Source: Bdellovibrionales bacterium (GTDB lineage: Bacteria; Bdellovibrionota; Bdellovibrionia; Bdellovibrionales; UBA1609). Taken from it: DNA of 64,000 nucleotides. Of this stretch, positions 7,677-16,361 are shown one piece after another. The notes under the pieces were generated by a model. That model was given only the letters and a program-made list of their open reading frames with translations, was not told the DNA's origin and made no database searches. Positions within the stretch are counted from its first letter, which is position 1; each line of letters starts with the position of its first letter. The DNA lies in contig JAHDIR010000001.1 of the NCBI GenBank assembly GCA_020630675.1, positions 25,015-89,014 of the forward strand, written 5' to 3'. The position numbers were made by a program, and so were the translations under genes.

Positions 7677-8888
7677 TTAAATGCAAGGTAATCCCGTGAA
7701 TTTTTCAAGAGGCAATAGGCCGTTATCAAATTCTTTTTGAGATAAAATTTTATATTTGCGATTATCGTCGATGGTTGTATCGTCATTTTCGCAGTATTTG
7801 CCATTAATGATTATAAAAGTTCTTAGGCTAGGAAAAGGAAGAGCAAAAATATAGTGCCCATCTTTAAGGGCTATGGGTTCTGGCTCAGGCGTTGGTTCTG
7901 GTTTTTTAGGCTCTGGCTCTGGTGTAGGTTCTGGTTTTTTAGGTTCAGGCTCTGGCTCAGGCGTTGGTTCTGGTTTTTTAGGCTCAGGTTCTGGCTCTGG
8001 TGTAGGTTCTGGTTTAACAATATTATAGAGGTCTGCGAGTCCATCAAGATCTCCCTCAGAGAGTTCAAGCCTGCCACCAGGATCTTTCAGGCCAGGCTTA
8101 ATTTTAATAAGTCCACCAAGTGGGTAGTGCATAACTGAAGCTAGGTCGTAAGGGCCTGGTAAATAGGCCTCTGTAGGTTCATAAATTCCATAATTGGTTT
8201 TATCATCAGAATCAACAAAGACATACTCATCTCTGTCTGGTCTTTGGTGTTCATGAACAATCCCTAAAAGGTGTAGAACTTCGTGTTGAAATGTTCTTGT
8301 TCTCAAGCATGTGATATTTATATTAGAAGGTACGCCTCTGTACCCAACATAAGAAGATCCACAAGATCTTTTGATGAGGGGAGTGTAGACAAATTTACCA
8401 TAAGCTCGTTGCCGACCTCGTGGAACTAAGCGAACATCCACGTCCTCAGCTTCCATAATCTCATTAAATATTATAATTTGTTCTTCAAGCCACTCAAGAC
8501 TTTCGCCAGTGAATGACTTATCAATAACATAGGGAAGGTTACCATCTTTCCATAGTCTGGCAGAAATAGGTTTAATAGCTGAAGTTTCAAAATCTTTGTT
8601 TGTCACCATTCTTGAGAGTGGAGATACATTATTCAAGTAAACAATACCATTTTTTTTGAGCTCACTTTCTTTCGCAACAATGATATCGTCAAATACTATA
8701 ACTTCAGAGTTTATAACTTCATACTTTGCTTTTTGGAAAACTTGTTCTCCTTTGTTATTAGCATAAGCCAAGAGAAGAGTCTGTTTGGGAAGTCGCTTTG
8801 ATGAGCTTTGCTGAATTCCACAAGATATGTTCATTGCTAAAAATAAAACAGTGAGTACAATGTTTCGAAAAAAAGATACAAAAGTCAT
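7677..8888 (-). CDS. Astacin-like (M12A) zinc metalloprotease, putative lipoprotein
   Basis: A 403-residue exported protease. Residues 1-22 form a signal peptide ending MNISC, a plausible though imperfect lipobox with Cys 23. The catalytic domain (about 105-290) has the astacin zinc motif FQHEVLHLLGIVHEHQRPDR, with ligands His 202, His 206 and His 212 and catalytic Glu 203, the CGSSYVGYRG element, and the Met-turn SVMHYP. A Pro-Glu-Lys repeat stalk (about 292-340) leads to a C-terminal domain of about 60 residues with two Cys and unknown function. The likely location is the outer membrane or cell surface, degrading host, prey or extracellular proteins; that role is inference. It is monocistronic and convergent with top6A. 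Confidence 0.88.
   Translation of the reverse strand: MTFVSFFRNIVLTVLFLAMNISCGIQQSSSKRLPKQTLLLAYANNKGEQVFQKAKYEVINSEVIVFDDIIVAKESELKKNGIVYLNNVSPLSRMVTNKDFETSAIKPISARLWKDGNLPYVIDKSFTGESLEWLEEQIIIFNEIMEAEDVDVRLVPRGRQRAYGKFVYTPLIKRSCGSSYVGYRGVPSNINITCLRTRTFQHEVLHLLGIVHEHQRPDRDEYVFVDSDDKTNYGIYEPTEAYLPGPYDLASVMHYPLGGLIKIKPGLKDPGGRLELSEGDLDGLADLYNIVKPEPTPEPEPEPKKPEPTPEPEPEPKKPEPTPEPEPKKPEPTPEPEPIALKDGHYIFALPFPSLRTFIIINGKYCENDDTTIDDNRKYKILSQKEFDNGLLPLEKFTGLPCI
7876..8013 (-). repeat. Tandem Pro-Glu-Lys coding repeats in protease stalk
   Basis: Four imperfect units of a PEPTPEPEPEPKK-type peptide repeat, encoded in tandem and differing in the number of PE pairs. The units form a rigid, extended linker between the protease and its C-terminal domain. 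The near-identical DNA units could change in copy number by slippage or recombination. Confidence 0.85.
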
Positions 8889-9135
8889 ACGCTCTCCCAG
8901 ATGATTTGTTGTCTTTATTTCGGTATATTTGAGTTCTAACTAGAGGCTAGAAAGCCTTTAAAATAAAGGCCAGTAGAGATATCATAAAATTACAATATTA
9001 AGATTTAATGGTTATAAAGTTATAGATTTTAGTCGGGCCAATGAATTTAAAGAAAATAATTTTAAATAATAAAAATTATTTCAGAGGTTTATGTGATTTT
9101 TTACAGTTGTAAGTTTAGATAAAAATTAGATGGTT

Positions 9136-10155
9136 TTAATCAAAAAAGACATTTTGATTTAATATGATTTGTTCTAGTTGGCCGGCGGGCTCAGACTTAA
9201 AAACATATGTAGTTCTTTGTGTGTTATTTTCTATATATATGTAGGAATTAAATAGTTTAATTGACCAATGAGGTGGGAAATAAATTCCTAGTTCGTCTTC
9301 AAAAAGAACACCACGATAACCTAAATTATTTTTTTGATTTTTGTTTATGTGAAATAAGTTGGGGCTATTTTGAACTTTATTCACATCTTTTACTAATTGG
9401 AGAAAAAAGGCTTTACCTATTTGTGAAAGGTTGGCCTCCCATTCATTAAGGTTTACCTCTGGGTTTCGGCGCCCAGAGTATTTAAGAAGAGTTAACTTTG
9501 AATTTGATAAAACGGGAGGTTGATTTATTGCCGGATTAGAAAAAATTGAAGGAGCCGGAGATGGCGTTGGTAAGCTTTTTTTAGGAAGCGACTTCATATT
9601 ACCAATCTGAACATAGCCGCTATTTTGCTCGTGAGAGTTCAGGTCATAATTTTTTATTTTGAAATAACCACAAAACTCGGTGTAAATTCCACGCTCAGCT
9701 TTTTCTGGGTTTCTAATAAGATAACCCTCATCATCTTCATCACTGGCGGGAGCATTTCCTATTTTATGAGACCATAGTTGATTACTGTCTCTGCGAAACC
9801 AATGGTAATCAATTCCAGGGGCAACAACTAAGGCTAAAAGAGTATTTTCATTTTTGTTTTGATAAGGAAAATAGGACGTAGTTGATAAGCCTAAGTCTTT
9901 TTTGGCTGCATTTGTGATATCAAGGCAGTTAAGGTTAGATTTTTTGAGTCGAATGCCACTAGCCCAGCCGGGCTGGGCAAAATTATCGGTGCGACGATTG
10001 GTGCTGTAGTTATAACAATTGTTATTATTTTTTATTTTTTTATGGTTCCAATAATTTAAGTCCAACTTAGGTACTATAATTTCTTCAGAGGCCAAAGGTA
10101 GAGACAAAAATAAAGTCAGAATGATAAAGATAGTTTTTAATAAAAAAATATTCAT
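9136..10155 (-). CDS. Exported protein of unknown function
   Basis: I do not recognise a named family. The chosen ATG begins a signal peptide (MNIFLLKTIFIILTLFLS, cleaved near ASEE); an in-frame start 66 bases upstream would bury it. The mature N-terminal half has ordered motifs: CYNYSTNRRTDNFAQPG, then CLDITNAAKKDLGL, then IDYHWFRRDSNQLWSHKIG, then GIYTEFCGYF. I have an impression that this set recurs in uncharacterised bacterial proteins. The conserved His, Trp and Cys residues hint at an enzyme or a disulfide-linked domain. A Pro/Ser linker leads to a second domain with no recognised fold. The gene stands alone, in the same direction as its neighbours. Confidence 0.75.
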   Translation of the reverse strand: MNIFLLKTIFIILTLFLSLPLASEEIIVPKLDLNYWNHKKIKNNNNCYNYSTNRRTDNFAQPGWASGIRLKKSNLNCLDITNAAKKDLGLSTTSYFPYQNKNENTLLALVVAPGIDYHWFRRDSNQLWSHKIGNAPASDEDDEGYLIRNPEKAERGIYTEFCGYFKIKNYDLNSHEQNSGYVQIGNMKSLPKKSLPTPSPAPSIFSNPAINQPPVLSNSKLTLLKYSGRRNPEVNLNEWEANLSQIGKAFFLQLVKDVNKVQNSPNLFHINKNQKNNLGYRGVLFEDELGIYFPPHWSIKLFNSYIYIENNTQRTTYVFKSEPAGQLEQIILNQNVFFD

Positions 10156-10240
10156 TGAGTATGCTTTAGCCCTTGGACTTTTATTAAAAATCCAAAGTAT
10201 CATCATATAAACAAGATTCAAATATATAAGTTATGTTAGG

Positions 10241-10786
10241 TTATAATAAAAAGGGAAAGGTTGTTCCTATAAGAATTGTTTTTGATTCTAGGGAGTTTGA
10301 TAAGTGTGAGTGGCTCACTTCGTCATGGTTTAATAAAGTGTGTTGATAACCAATGTGGAGGCTAACGTGAGTTTTGACTCGATAATAAAGTTCGACTTTC
10401 CAGCCATCTCCAGAAAGTTTTCTTGGAGAATCGCTGTTAAAGCGAACTTTTGGAAAATAAACTAGGTTAAGTCCCACTCTTTTTCGTAGGTGAAAACCTA
10501 GGTAAGCACCCATATAATGGACAGTTTCTTTGGTTTTAGCGCTAGAAGAAGGCCCTTGATCTTCAAAGTTAAGCTCTCCTGTTGAGTACTCTAGCCCTAG
10601 GTGAAACTTAGGTTTGTATAGGCCTAAACGTAAGCCGTATAGGTAGCCTAGGTGTTTAGACTCAATGCCTGTGTCATTTTCTTGAGCCTCACCAATGGCA
10701 AAGTAAGTCATAGGTTCAAAGTGAAGTCCGGCTTGGGCCGCTCCGCAAAAGAAAACAAGTAATGTAAATGTAAAAATTAACTTCAA
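10241..10786 (-). CDS. Putative outer-membrane beta-barrel protein
   Basis: About 181 residues. The TTG used here has GAGGTC five bases upstream and begins a clean signal peptide (LIFTFTLLVFFCGAAQA). An ATG 36 bases earlier would place charged and hydrophobic residues before it. The mature part is built of alternating-polarity strands with aromatic ends (HLGYLYGLRLGLY, KFHLGLEYSTGELNF, TVHYMGAYLGFHL, VGLNLVYFPKVRF, WKVELYYRVKTHVSLHIGY) and finishes in Phe-Leu-Leu, typical of 8-strand OmpA/OmpW-like barrels. Similar architecture recurs in the gene at 54657-55196. The function is unknown. Confidence 0.7.
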   Translation of the reverse strand: MKLIFTFTLLVFFCGAAQAGLHFEPMTYFAIGEAQENDTGIESKHLGYLYGLRLGLYKPKFHLGLEYSTGELNFEDQGPSSSAKTKETVHYMGAYLGFHLRKRVGLNLVYFPKVRFNSDSPRKLSGDGWKVELYYRVKTHVSLHIGYQHTLLNHDEVSHSHLSNSLESKTILIGTTFPFLL

Positions 10787-10867
10787 GCTGACCTCACAAA
10801 ATAAGACTGTAACCTTTGGCAAAAATTAAGGTATTTTTATATTTTACAGGATTAGTCTTTGACGTTC

Positions 10868-10984
10868 TAGGTCGATTTGCCCTTCTCATTGCAAGGCCAA
10901 GTGGGCTTTGATTTCTAGTCTTTTGGTGGTGCCTATAAGGGCTTGGTGTGCCGCAAATGGCATTGCCACCTTTGCCTTCGACCT
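10868..10984. other. Structured, G+C-richer intergenic element
   Basis: Between the outer-membrane protein gene and aconitase, about 115 bases are visibly richer in G+C than the surroundings and carry nested inverted repeats: AGGTCGA near the left end with TCGACCT at the right end, and GGTGG-TGCC inside pairing with GGCA-(TTG)-CCACC. This could fold as a closed RNA-like structure of 6S or small-RNA type, or serve as a regulatory leader. Neither orientation has a convincing terminator, and no open frame fits. Confidence 0.25.
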
Positions 10985-11005
10985 ATAGAGTAAAATTAAT
11001 ATTAT
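10977..11005 (+). promoter_or_regulatory. Candidate sigma-70 promoter of aconitase
   Basis: TTCGAC, 17 bases, TATTAT, with the -10 hexamer about 70 bases before the aconitase start. The -35 match is weak, so this is only a candidate. Confidence 0.35.
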
Positions 11006-11077
11006 ACAGGCTAAGATTTAAAAAATTAGTGTTACTTCGGTGCCCTGTAGGTTGAGCTACTAACAAATGAGGAAATT

Positions 11078-13339
11078 ATGGCTAATATAGATACAACAGA
11101 AGAAATGGTACGAGGTGTTTATAAAACTCTTGGAGAAAAATTAAGCGTCGTGCGCAACCGGTTGAACCGCCCATTAACTTTTGCTGAAAAAGTTCTGTTT
11201 GGACATTTAGATGATCCTGAAAATCAAGATTTAACGAGAGGTCAAAGTTTTCTTCTATTAAGGCCAGACCGAGTGGCAATGCAAGATGCCACAGCTCAAA
11301 TGGCACTTCTTCAATTTATGTTGGCGGGCAAAGAATCAACCGCTGTTCCTTCGACGGTGCACTGTGATCACTTAATCCGTGCTTATGAAGGTATGAGTGA
11401 AGATATGAAAGTGGCTATGCAAGAAAATGATGAAGTTTTTGATTTTCTCGCTTCAGTTTCTAGTCGCTATGGAATTGGTTTTTGGAAACCAGGAGCAGGA
11501 ATTATTCATCAGGTCGTTCTTGAAAACTACGCCTTCCCAGGGGGGTTAATGATCGGGACCGACTCACATACTCCCAATGCTGGTGGCTTAGGTATGATTG
11601 CTTGTGGTGTTGGTGGAGCCGATGCTTCTGATGTTATGGCTGGTTTAGCTTGGGAAGTAAAAAACCCTAAAATTGTGGGTGTTCACTTAAAAGGTAAGCT
11701 CAAAGGTTGGACTTCTCCTAAAGATGTTATTTTAAAACTATTAGGTATTATGAGTGTTAAGGGCGGAACCAATAAAATCATTGAGTATTTTGGTGAAGGC
11801 TGTGAGTCGATCAGTTGTACAGGAAAAGCAACTATAACTAATATGGGAGCTGAGTTAGGGGCCACTTGTTCAATGTTTCCTTACGATGAAAAAATGGCCA
11901 CTTATCTCAACTTAACCGAGCGTTCTGAGCTTTCAAAAACAGCCAATGAATTTGCTGATTTACTGAAAGCTGATGCCGAAGTTTTAGATAACCCTAGTCA
12001 GTTTTATGATGAAGTGATTGAAATTGATTTATCTGCTCTTGAGCCACATATTGTTGGACCTCACTCTCCAGATGCAGCTCGACCTTTAAGTGAAATGAAA
12101 AAAGCTGCCAAAGAAAACGGTTGGCCTACCGACTTATCAGCAGCTTTGATTGGTTCTTGCACAAACTCTTCCTATGAAGATATTGGTAGGGCCACTCATG
12201 TAGCTAAACAAGCTTTAGCCAATGGCCTAAAAATGTCTCAAACATTTATGGTTTCACCGGGTTCTTCTTTAATTAAAAAAACCATTGAGCGCGATGGCCA
12301 AATGAAAACTCTTAATGAGATTGGGGCAACAGTTCTGTCAAATGCATGTGGACCGTGTATTGGCCAATGGAAACGAGATGATTATAAAAAAGGTGATAAA
12401 AACACCATCGTGAGTAGCTTCAATCGTAACTTTAGAGGTCGTAATGATGCTAACCCAGAAACTCTTTCTTTTATCGCAAGCCCTGAAATTGTAATGGCCT
12501 TAGGGATATCTGGAAAAATTGATTTTGACCCGCAAAAAGATGAGTTAAAAGCCAGTGATGGTTCTTCTTTTAGTTTAACATTACCTGAGGCTCCAGAGCT
12601 TCCAAACCAAGGTTTTGTTGGTGACCCTGAGGCTTACCAAAGTCCTAAAGGTGCTGACATTGAAGTGAAAGTTGCTCCCACCTCTGAGCGCTTACAAATC
12701 TTAACGCCTTTTACACCATGGGACGGAAAAGATTTTGAGGACCTTGTTGTTTTAGCTAAGGCTCAGGGTAAATGCACCACTGATCATATTAGTCCTGCAG
12801 GTCCTTGGCTAAAATATAGAGGTCATCTCGACAATATCTCGAACAATATGCTATTGGGAGCAACCAACGCTTTTGATTCTGAGTTAAGAGGAAAAGGAAA
12901 GAACGTATTCACTGACGAAGTTGATGAGTATAACAAAGTGGCTAGAGTTTATAAAAATAAAGGCCAGGGTTGGGTTATCTTTGGAGATGAAAACTACGGA
13001 GAAGGAAGTAGCCGTGAGCATGCGGCCATGTGCCCTCGTCACTTAGGAGCTATGGCGGTGATTGTAAAAAGTTTTGCGCGAATTCATGAAACCAACTTGA
13101 AAAAACAAGGAGTTTTAGGGCTAACTTTTGCCAACCCAAGTGATTATGACAAAGTTCAAGAAAAAGACAGAGTGGCTATTTTAGGTTTAACTCAGTTTAA
13201 GCCAGGGCAGAGCTTAACTTTAAAGCTAACACATGAAGATGGAAGTTCAGATGAAATTTCTTTAAACCACTCTTTCAATGAAGAGCAGATCAAATGGTTT
13301 AAAGCGGGTTCAGCCCTTAATTTACTTCGCAAAAGCTAA
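11078..13339 (+). CDS. acn: Aconitate hydratase, mitochondrial type
   Basis: A 753-residue enzyme isomerising citrate to isocitrate in the TCA cycle. Its size and the [18 protein letters not shown] start match the mitochondrial-type aconitases rather than the roughly 890-residue AcnA/IRP type. The [4Fe-4S] ligands are in [12 protein letters not shown] and [10 protein letters not shown]. Substrate-binding elements include [14 protein letters not shown] and, in the swivel domain, [20 protein letters not shown]. The ATG has AATGAGGAAATT upstream as a ribosome binding site. It is a single-gene unit, closed by an unusually long perfect hairpin. Expression is probably high, from its strong ribosome binding site and isolated position. 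Confidence 0.95.
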   Translation: MANIDTTEEMVRGVYKTLGEKLSVVRNRLNRPLTFAEKVLFGHLDDPENQDLTRGQSFLLLRPDRVAMQDATAQMALLQFMLAGKESTAVPSTVHCDHLIRAYEGMSEDMKVAMQENDEVFDFLASVSSRYGIGFWKPGAGIIHQVVLENYAFPGGLMIGTDSHTPNAGGLGMIACGVGGADASDVMAGLAWEVKNPKIVGVHLKGKLKGWTSPKDVILKLLGIMSVKGGTNKIIEYFGEGCESISCTGKATITNMGAELGATCSMFPYDEKMATYLNLTERSELSKTANEFADLLKADAEVLDNPSQFYDEVIEIDLSALEPHIVGPHSPDAARPLSEMKKAAKENGWPTDLSAALIGSCTNSSYEDIGRATHVAKQALANGLKMSQTFMVSPGSSLIKKTIERDGQMKTLNEIGATVLSNACGPCIGQWKRDDYKKGDKNTIVSSFNRNFRGRNDANPETLSFIASPEIVMALGISGKIDFDPQKDELKASDGSSFSLTLPEAPELPNQGFVGDPEAYQSPKGADIEVKVAPTSERLQILTPFTPWDGKDFEDLVVLAKAQGKCTTDHISPAGPWLKYRGHLDNISNNMLLGATNAFDSELRGKGKNVFTDEVDEYNKVARVYKNKGQGWVIFGDENYGEGSSREHAAMCPRHLGAMAVIVKSFARIHETNLKKQGVLGLTFANPSDYDKVQEKDRVAILGLTQFKPGQSLTLKLTHEDGSSDEISLNHSFNEEQIKWFKAGSALNLLRKS

Positions 13340-13347
13340 AAAACCAC

Positions 13348-13413
13348 AAAAGGTACGGACACACTTCTCAAACCATTAATATTCCTGGATTGAGAAGTGT
13401 GTCCGTACCTTTT
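13348..13413. terminator. 24-bp perfect palindromic bidirectional terminator
   Basis: The left arm at 13348-13371 and right arm at 13390-13413 are perfect reverse complements over 24 bases, around an 18-base loop. The arms begin AAAAGG and end CCTTTT, so A and T tracts flank the stem on both sides, and it lies between convergent genes. It can end transcription in both directions. The stem is longer than most bacterial terminators. Confidence 0.88.
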
Positions 13414-13418
13414 ACTTT

Positions 13419-13955
13419 TTACCTTTCGATATTAAAGTAGTAGGTGGTAATGACTTTTTGTCCTTCCACTTTATAAGATTCTATGGTGGGAGGGATAATT
13501 TTAATTCGATTCTGTTCGGCCCACTCATTGGCTCTTGGGTAAACAACAAAGGGCCCGATAGCAGGAGACCCGTCAAATTCAGCGACAATATATTCTTTGG
13601 ACTCAATTTTTTTCTGACCAAAATCAACAGGAAGTTGAGCTTCAGGCAAGAGTGCACGTGTGACACAGCCACCTTCACTGCGAAGTCGGTCCTCATCCGT
13701 CGATTTTGGATCATCTATATAGAGCCCAAAACTTTCAAAACATTCGACATCATTTTTTAGGGCCCAAGACTCAACAACATCAATGACAGAAGAAATTTTG
13801 TGATAACCACCAAAGTGCTTTTTATAAATTAAATGCATGGGATCAACTGTCTTAATTTGCACCTGTACATCTTTGTAGGCGCCTAATTTAAAATAAAGAG
13901 AAACAGCAATAGTGGCCAAACCACCAAATAGAAAAAGAAAAAACCATTTAACCAT
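13419..13955 (-). CDS. Membrane-anchored GyrI-like effector-binding domain protein
   Basis: A 178-residue protein with an N-terminal hydrophobic anchor (FFLFLFGGLATIAVSLYF) and an exported or membrane-tethered domain resembling the GyrI/AraC-type small-molecule binding fold: MHLIYKKHFGGYHKISSVID, then ESFGLYIDDPKSTDEDRLRS, then GGCVTRALL, then KKIESKEYIVAEFDGSP. In this family the fold binds hydrophobic ligands, and here there is no DNA-binding domain. It may act as a stand-alone ligand binder at the membrane. It ends next to the aconitase terminator and is followed upstream by two small exported orphans on the same strand. Confidence 0.75.
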   Translation of the reverse strand: MVKWFFLFLFGGLATIAVSLYFKLGAYKDVQVQIKTVDPMHLIYKKHFGGYHKISSVIDVVESWALKNDVECFESFGLYIDDPKSTDEDRLRSEGGCVTRALLPEAQLPVDFGQKKIESKEYIVAEFDGSPAIGPFVVYPRANEWAEQNRIKIIPPTIESYKVEGQKVITTYYFNIER

Positions 13956-13962
13956 AACTAAA

Positions 13963-14454
13963 TTAGTTCTCTAAAAATGAAAAAAAGTCATCTTGCTCTA
14001 TTTTAAATGAGCGAAGAGTGAGCTGTTGAATAAAGTTATCATTTATTTCTAATGAGCTGCTTAAAGTTACTTTGTTAATGAGGTTCAACTGTGAATGAGA
14101 GCTTGGTTTAAGACTTGTTAAAGATAAAAGTTTTGAACCTTGGCTCAAAGAATAATCTTGAAAAAAAGACGCTAAAGGACTTACGTTAAAGTTATCTATA
14201 TTCATTGTAAACTTAGTGATGAGAGTCTTTAGGGAGTCACCTTTAACCGCTGAAAAAATCGTCATGGGATAATTATCATTACAAATGATTTCGCCATAAC
14301 CTGTGTAAGCATATAGTTCAGAATTGCTAGCTTCATAGTTAATGCTGACTTGGCAGTTAAAGTCATTTTTAATTTGGGTTATGGGTGGCATAGCAGACCC
14401 TAAATTTGGAAGTAATAAAAACAAAGCAACTAGTAGTTTGGAATAAAAAAACAT
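13963..14454 (-). CDS. Small exported protein of unknown function (paralogue A)
   Basis: A 163-residue protein with a signal peptide (SKLLVALFLLLPNLGSA). The mature part starts with FNCQVSINYEA and GYGEIICND, a Cys-Cys pair also seen in the next gene upstream, followed by polar beta-rich sequence with many Ser and Leu. No domain is recognised. Seven bases separate it from the GyrI-like gene, so the two may be cotranscribed. The shared cysteine pattern suggests a disulfide-stabilised periplasmic or secreted domain. Confidence 0.65.
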   Translation of the reverse strand: MFFYSKLLVALFLLLPNLGSAMPPITQIKNDFNCQVSINYEASNSELYAYTGYGEIICNDNYPMTIFSAVKGDSLKTLITKFTMNIDNFNVSPLASFFQDYSLSQGSKLLSLTSLKPSSHSQLNLINKVTLSSSLEINDNFIQQLTLRSFKIEQDDFFSFLEN

Positions 14455-14563
14455 AAAAAATCCTCCCGTGATTTGTTGGTTATCACAACTAAAATGATAA
14501 ATCTATAGGCAATAACTAAGCTCAGGCTAGAAACCAGTAGGAATATATTAAGTCACTGAAATA

Positions 14564-15040
14564 TCAATAAAAATCAGAAGGAATTAAGCCTTGTTCGATA
14601 TCAATTTGGCTATAATAAAGGAGCTGTAAGATCTGCCACTCCTCAAAGTGACCAGAAGAGACTTCTACTGTGATATTTTGTTGAGGATGACGTGAAGTGG
14701 CCTCAGAAAACAGAGTTGATGTTGCGCCGTTTGAGTAAAAATTAAAAAGTTGTAAAAATTGGTCAGGACTTGAAATAGAGGTGAGTAAAGATTTCAACTG
14801 AAAAGACCTGATATTTGCGTCGTTGAGGGAGTCTTTAGCTAGGACAACTGAAGAATCAATAGATATAAATAGGCCATTTTTACAAGTTAAGGTGCCTGTG
14901 CCAAGAAAGTCAGGTCCGGGGCTAGATAGCCGAGTATAGTTTACTTGTAAAGTGCAGCTTAAATCAGAAGCGGCTAGGCCAGCTTGAGGCAGAAGTGAAG
15001 AAAAAACAAAAAAAAGTGAAAAAAATAAAGTCGCTTTCAT
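14564..15040 (-). CDS. Small exported protein of unknown function (paralogue B)
   Basis: A 158-residue protein with a signal peptide (ATLFFSLFFVFSSLLPQAGLA). The mature start LSCTLQVNYTRL followed by GTGTLTCKNG matches the CxVxxNY and GxGxxxC layout of the neighbour at 13963-14454, although the rest is divergent. The later part is Ser/Leu-rich with no known domain. The two genes probably arose by duplication, judged by pattern only. The function is unknown. Confidence 0.65.
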   Translation of the reverse strand: MKATLFFSLFFVFSSLLPQAGLAASDLSCTLQVNYTRLSSPGPDFLGTGTLTCKNGLFISIDSSVVLAKDSLNDANIRSFQLKSLLTSISSPDQFLQLFNFYSNGATSTLFSEATSRHPQQNITVEVSSGHFEEWQILQLLYYSQIDIEQGLIPSDFY

Positions 15041-15082
15041 GACTGCAACATAAATTAAGTTGTGATCAATTCCAAAGCCTTT

Positions 15083-15634
15083 TTAGGATTTCCACTTAAT
15101 GGAGCAGCCCATTGAAGAGCGGGGAGCAAAAGGCAGCTTTTTTTTGTGGATCTCGCTTTCGATAGCTATTTTAAGGTCTTCCCTTTGAACGGCATTAGGG
15201 TCTCTCCAAGAGTCGTCCAATTGTCCGCGATAAAATAATTTTTTTTCAGAGTTGAAGGCAAAAATATCTGGGGTACAAACGGCTCCGAAGTCTTTAGCCA
15301 TACTTTGATCTTCATCGTAAAGGTAAGGGAAATCATAGTTTTTTTCTGCCCAAGTTTTTTTTATATTTTCAAAAGAGTCTTCGGGATAATCATTAGGGTC
15401 ATTTGAGCAAACGGCAACAAAGGCAATGTTTTTACTTTTTAAAGTTTTATATAACTGAATCATTCGATCTTCAATGGCCTTAACATAAGGGCAATGGTTA
15501 CAAATAAAGAAAAAAACTGTTACTTCATAATTAGTAAAGTCTGAGTGGCCATAAGATTTGCCATCAACAGCCGGGCGTTGAAAGTTGGGAAGGCTGAAGC
15601 TGGAATCATTTGCCGGACTATAAAGTAATGCCAT
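15083..15634 (-). CDS. Thioredoxin-like / peroxiredoxin-like protein
   Basis: A 183-residue thioredoxin-fold protein with the motif FFICNHCPYVKAIEDRM, where CNHC replaces the usual CGPC or TPSC site. This is the signature of a bacterial AhpC/TSA-related family of unknown substrate. Supporting elements are AVCSNDPNDYPEDSF, VCTPDIFAFN and YRGQLDDSW. No signal peptide is present, so it is cytosolic. Its ATG adjoins the end of the biotin ligase gene (no gap), so the two are likely cotranscribed and translationally coupled. A thiol-dependent reductase or peroxidase role is the best guess. Confidence 0.82.
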   Translation of the reverse strand: MALLYSPANDSSFSLPNFQRPAVDGKSYGHSDFTNYEVTVFFFICNHCPYVKAIEDRMIQLYKTLKSKNIAFVAVCSNDPNDYPEDSFENIKKTWAEKNYDFPYLYDEDQSMAKDFGAVCTPDIFAFNSEKKLFYRGQLDDSWRDPNAVQREDLKIAIESEIHKKKLPFAPRSSMGCSIKWKS

Positions 15635-16357
15635 TTACAAATCTCTCCAAGAAATAGTTTGAGTGCCAGTCACCAAATCACCTTGGTCGGTGACCTCAAT
15701 AAAAGTGTCAGTGATCCAAGGGTTTGAGTTAAGAGCTTCTAACAGCCTGTCTCTTTGGTCTTCAGAAATTTTAGCTTGCGAACTTGATCGAATGGCTTGG
15801 TCTAAATTGTTTTTAAAAAGGCTTAAAAAGTCATTCCATTGCTTTTCACTTAGGCTTTCTTTGTCATTTAAAAAATGACTCAAGTAAGAAGAGGTGTCTA
15901 TTTCTTTCGGGGAGGAGTGAATGTTAAAGCCAAGGCCAATAAGCATTAATTTATCATGGCCTTGTTCGATAGTTTCGATCAATAGCCCAGCGACCTTTTT
16001 ATCCTTAATAAAAAGGTCGTTGGGGGCTTTAAGGCTCCAGGCCAAATTACCCCAACTTTTTTGACAAGCATCAAATAAAGCAAGCCCAACTAAAGCTGGA
16101 AAGAAATGTTGGGCTTGGAAATCAATTTTATAAACCCAGGAGCTTAATAACGAGTTGTTTTTTTCAGGGTTTGACCAGCTGTTTGAGCCTCGCCCTCGGC
16201 CCTGAGTTTGAGAATTCGTGATAAATAATTTGAAGTCTTCAAAGCTTTCAGTTTCTTGTTTAGCAACTTGGTTGGTACTGGTGGTTTGGTCTTTAAACCA
16301 ATGTCGAAATTGATGAGACTTTGCCCATGCAACGGTTGTACTAGAGATAGAAAGCAT
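15635..16357 (-). CDS. birA: Biotin--[acetyl-CoA-carboxylase] ligase
   Basis: About 240 residues. The ATG used here has GGGAG ten bases upstream and begins MLSISSTTVAW; a longer frame would run into nadC. The biotinyl-AMP motif is NSQTQGRGRGSNSWSNPEKN, followed by LKAPNDLFIKDKKVAGLLIE and IGLGFNIHSSP. It attaches biotin to the carrier domain of acetyl-CoA carboxylase in the cytosol. There is no N-terminal helix-turn-helix, so this is a monofunctional ligase rather than a BirA-type repressor. It follows nadC after four bases in a cofactor-synthesis cluster. Confidence 0.9.
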   Translation of the reverse strand: MLSISSTTVAWAKSHQFRHWFKDQTTSTNQVAKQETESFEDFKLFITNSQTQGRGRGSNSWSNPEKNNSLLSSWVYKIDFQAQHFFPALVGLALFDACQKSWGNLAWSLKAPNDLFIKDKKVAGLLIETIEQGHDKLMLIGLGFNIHSSPKEIDTSSYLSHFLNDKESLSEKQWNDFLSLFKNNLDQAIRSSSQAKISEDQRDRLLEALNSNPWITDTFIEVTDQGDLVTGTQTISWRDL

Positions 16358-16361
16358 TTTT

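Noticed and set aside
7854..8138. Trp/Arg/Phe-rich open frame on the plus strand
   Set aside because: It is the complement of the Pro-Glu repeat in the protease stalk, not a gene.
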